Positions 4,671 to 5,008 of a stretch of DNA of 5,008 bases are shown one piece after another; position 1 is the stretch's first letter, and each line of letters opens with the position of its first letter. A model generated the notes under the pieces. It saw only the letters and a list, made by a program, of their open reading frames with translations, was not told the origin of the DNA and did no database searches. The translations under genes and the position numbers were made by a program. This stretch comes from PWPR01 sp964497955 (GTDB taxonomy: Bacteria; Bacillota; UBA994; PWPR01), in contig CAZCFQ010000143.1 in NCBI GenBank assembly GCA_964497955.1, positions 1 to 5,008 of the forward strand. Reading direction: 5' to 3'.

Positions 4671-4958
4671 TTACACTGTCACACTTGTTGTGCGACTACT
4701 TTTCTCTCCATGGCCTCTGAACAATCGTGTTGGAGCAAACTCTCCCAATTTATGTCCGACCATATCTTCTGTAATATATACGGGTACATGTTTATGACCA
4801 TCGTGAACTGCAATTGTATGACCCACCATTTGTGGGAAAATTGTAGAAGCACGAGACCATGTCTTTAGTACCTTTTTCTCGTTCTTTTCATTGAGTTCTT
4901 CAATGCGTCTTAATAGTTTTGCATCAACAAAGGGCCCTTTTTTGGTAGAACGACTCAC
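4671..4958 (-). CDS. rpsS: 30S ribosomal protein S19
   Basis: S19 is in the 30S head, pairs with S13 and contacts the A-site region. The product is 95 residues; the family is usually 88-95. It starts MSRSTKKGPFVDAKLLRRI. The central part reads KTWSRASTIFPQMVGHTIAVHDG, and the signature VGHKLGEFAPTRLFRGH comes around residues 68-84. The tail GEKSSRTTSVTV is variable in the family. The start codon is GTG at 4956-4958, 7 bases after AGAAAGGAGG at 4966-4975. The stop is TAA. It follows the rplB end by 29 bases, as expected in the S10 operon. Confidence 0.98.
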   Translation of the reverse strand: MSRSTKKGPFVDAKLLRRIEELNEKNEKKVLKTWSRASTIFPQMVGHTIAVHDGHKHVPVYITEDMVGHKLGEFAPTRLFRGHGEKSSRTTSVTV

Positions 4959-4965
4959 CTTGTGG

Positions 4966-4975
4966 CCTCCTTTCT
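4966..4975 (-). promoter_or_regulatory. Strong ribosome binding site of rpsS that supports a GTG start
   Basis: The minus strand reads AGAAAGGAGG, the same ten-base sequence found before rplE, with a 7-base spacer to GTG. Both genes start with GTG, so the strongest sites here go with non-ATG starts. That association rests on only two cases. Confidence 0.8.
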
Positions 4976-4987
4976 TTCCTTACGATA

Positions 4988-5008
4988 TTATTTCTTTTTA
5001 TGCCTACT
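4988..5008 (-). CDS. rplB: 50S ribosomal protein L2, last six codons (runs off the window)
   Basis: Only the extreme 3' end is present: six codons reading SRHKKK and a TAA stop at 4988-4990. L2 is a core 23S rRNA-binding protein near the peptidyl transferase centre, and L2 proteins end in a short basic tail of this kind. The main support is position, because rplB precedes rpsS in nearly all bacterial S10 operons and the 29-base spacer with a strong ribosome binding site fits. The fragment is too short to identify by sequence alone. Confidence 0.75.
   Translation of the reverse strand, partial: SRHKKK

Noticed and set aside
4588..4868. Two overlapping plus-strand open frames of 69 and 79 codons
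   Set aside because: Both are antisense to rpsS and rplV and rich in Cys, Leu and Ser, typical of antisense shadows.
1..5008. Search for mobile elements, CRISPR repeats, tRNAs, terminators or an undescribed system
   Set aside because: The window is packed with standard ribosomal protein genes in canonical order. No long repeats, hairpins with T-runs or foreign genes were seen on either strand.

Overview
This 5,008-base window is a stretch of the conserved bacterial S10-spc ribosomal protein gene cluster, read entirely from the minus strand. In transcription order (right to left) it holds the 3' end of rplB, then rpsS, rplV, rpsC, rplP (5' part), rpmC (3' part), rpsQ, rplN, rplX, rplE, rpsN, rpsH, rplF, rplR and the 5' end of rpsE. 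The order is the canonical one. No gene is inserted, moved or duplicated in the visible sequence.

The organism is most likely a low- to mid-GC member of the Bacillota, in a clostridial or Negativicutes-like lineage. The reasons are spot-counted GC of about 32-42% in most genes, a short 61-residue zinc-binding S14 in the spc position, and strong AAGGAGG-type ribosome binding sites before nearly every gene. An L24 with a four-cysteine zinc ribbon and the tight S10-to-spc junction also fit. I cannot place it at genus level by eye.

Layout: 4988-5008 is the L2 C-terminus. 3658-4958 carries rpsS, rplV and rpsC. 3269-3627 carries rplP and rpmC, both broken by a run of exactly 100 N at 3418-3517. 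2992-3246 is rpsQ, which ends the S10 part. 1-2971 is the spc part, from rplN to the start of rpsE. Visible spacers are 4 to 30 bases, with no room for an internal promoter or terminator, so all genes are probably on one polycistronic message. Their products assemble into the 30S subunit (S19, S3, S17, S14, S8, S5) and the 50S subunit (L2, L22, L16, L29, L14, L24, L5, L6, L18).

No novel system is visible. The points worth a second look are modest. The N gap is clearly shorter than the sequence it replaces. The sequence on both sides of the gap is somewhat richer in GC. rpsC starts with TTG and three other genes start with GTG. TAG stops are frequent and TGA is absent. The ribosome binding site of rpsN lies inside the end of rplE. 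The L22 start needs a three-codon correction. There is no stretch over 300 bases without a gene; the only uninformative stretch is the N run.
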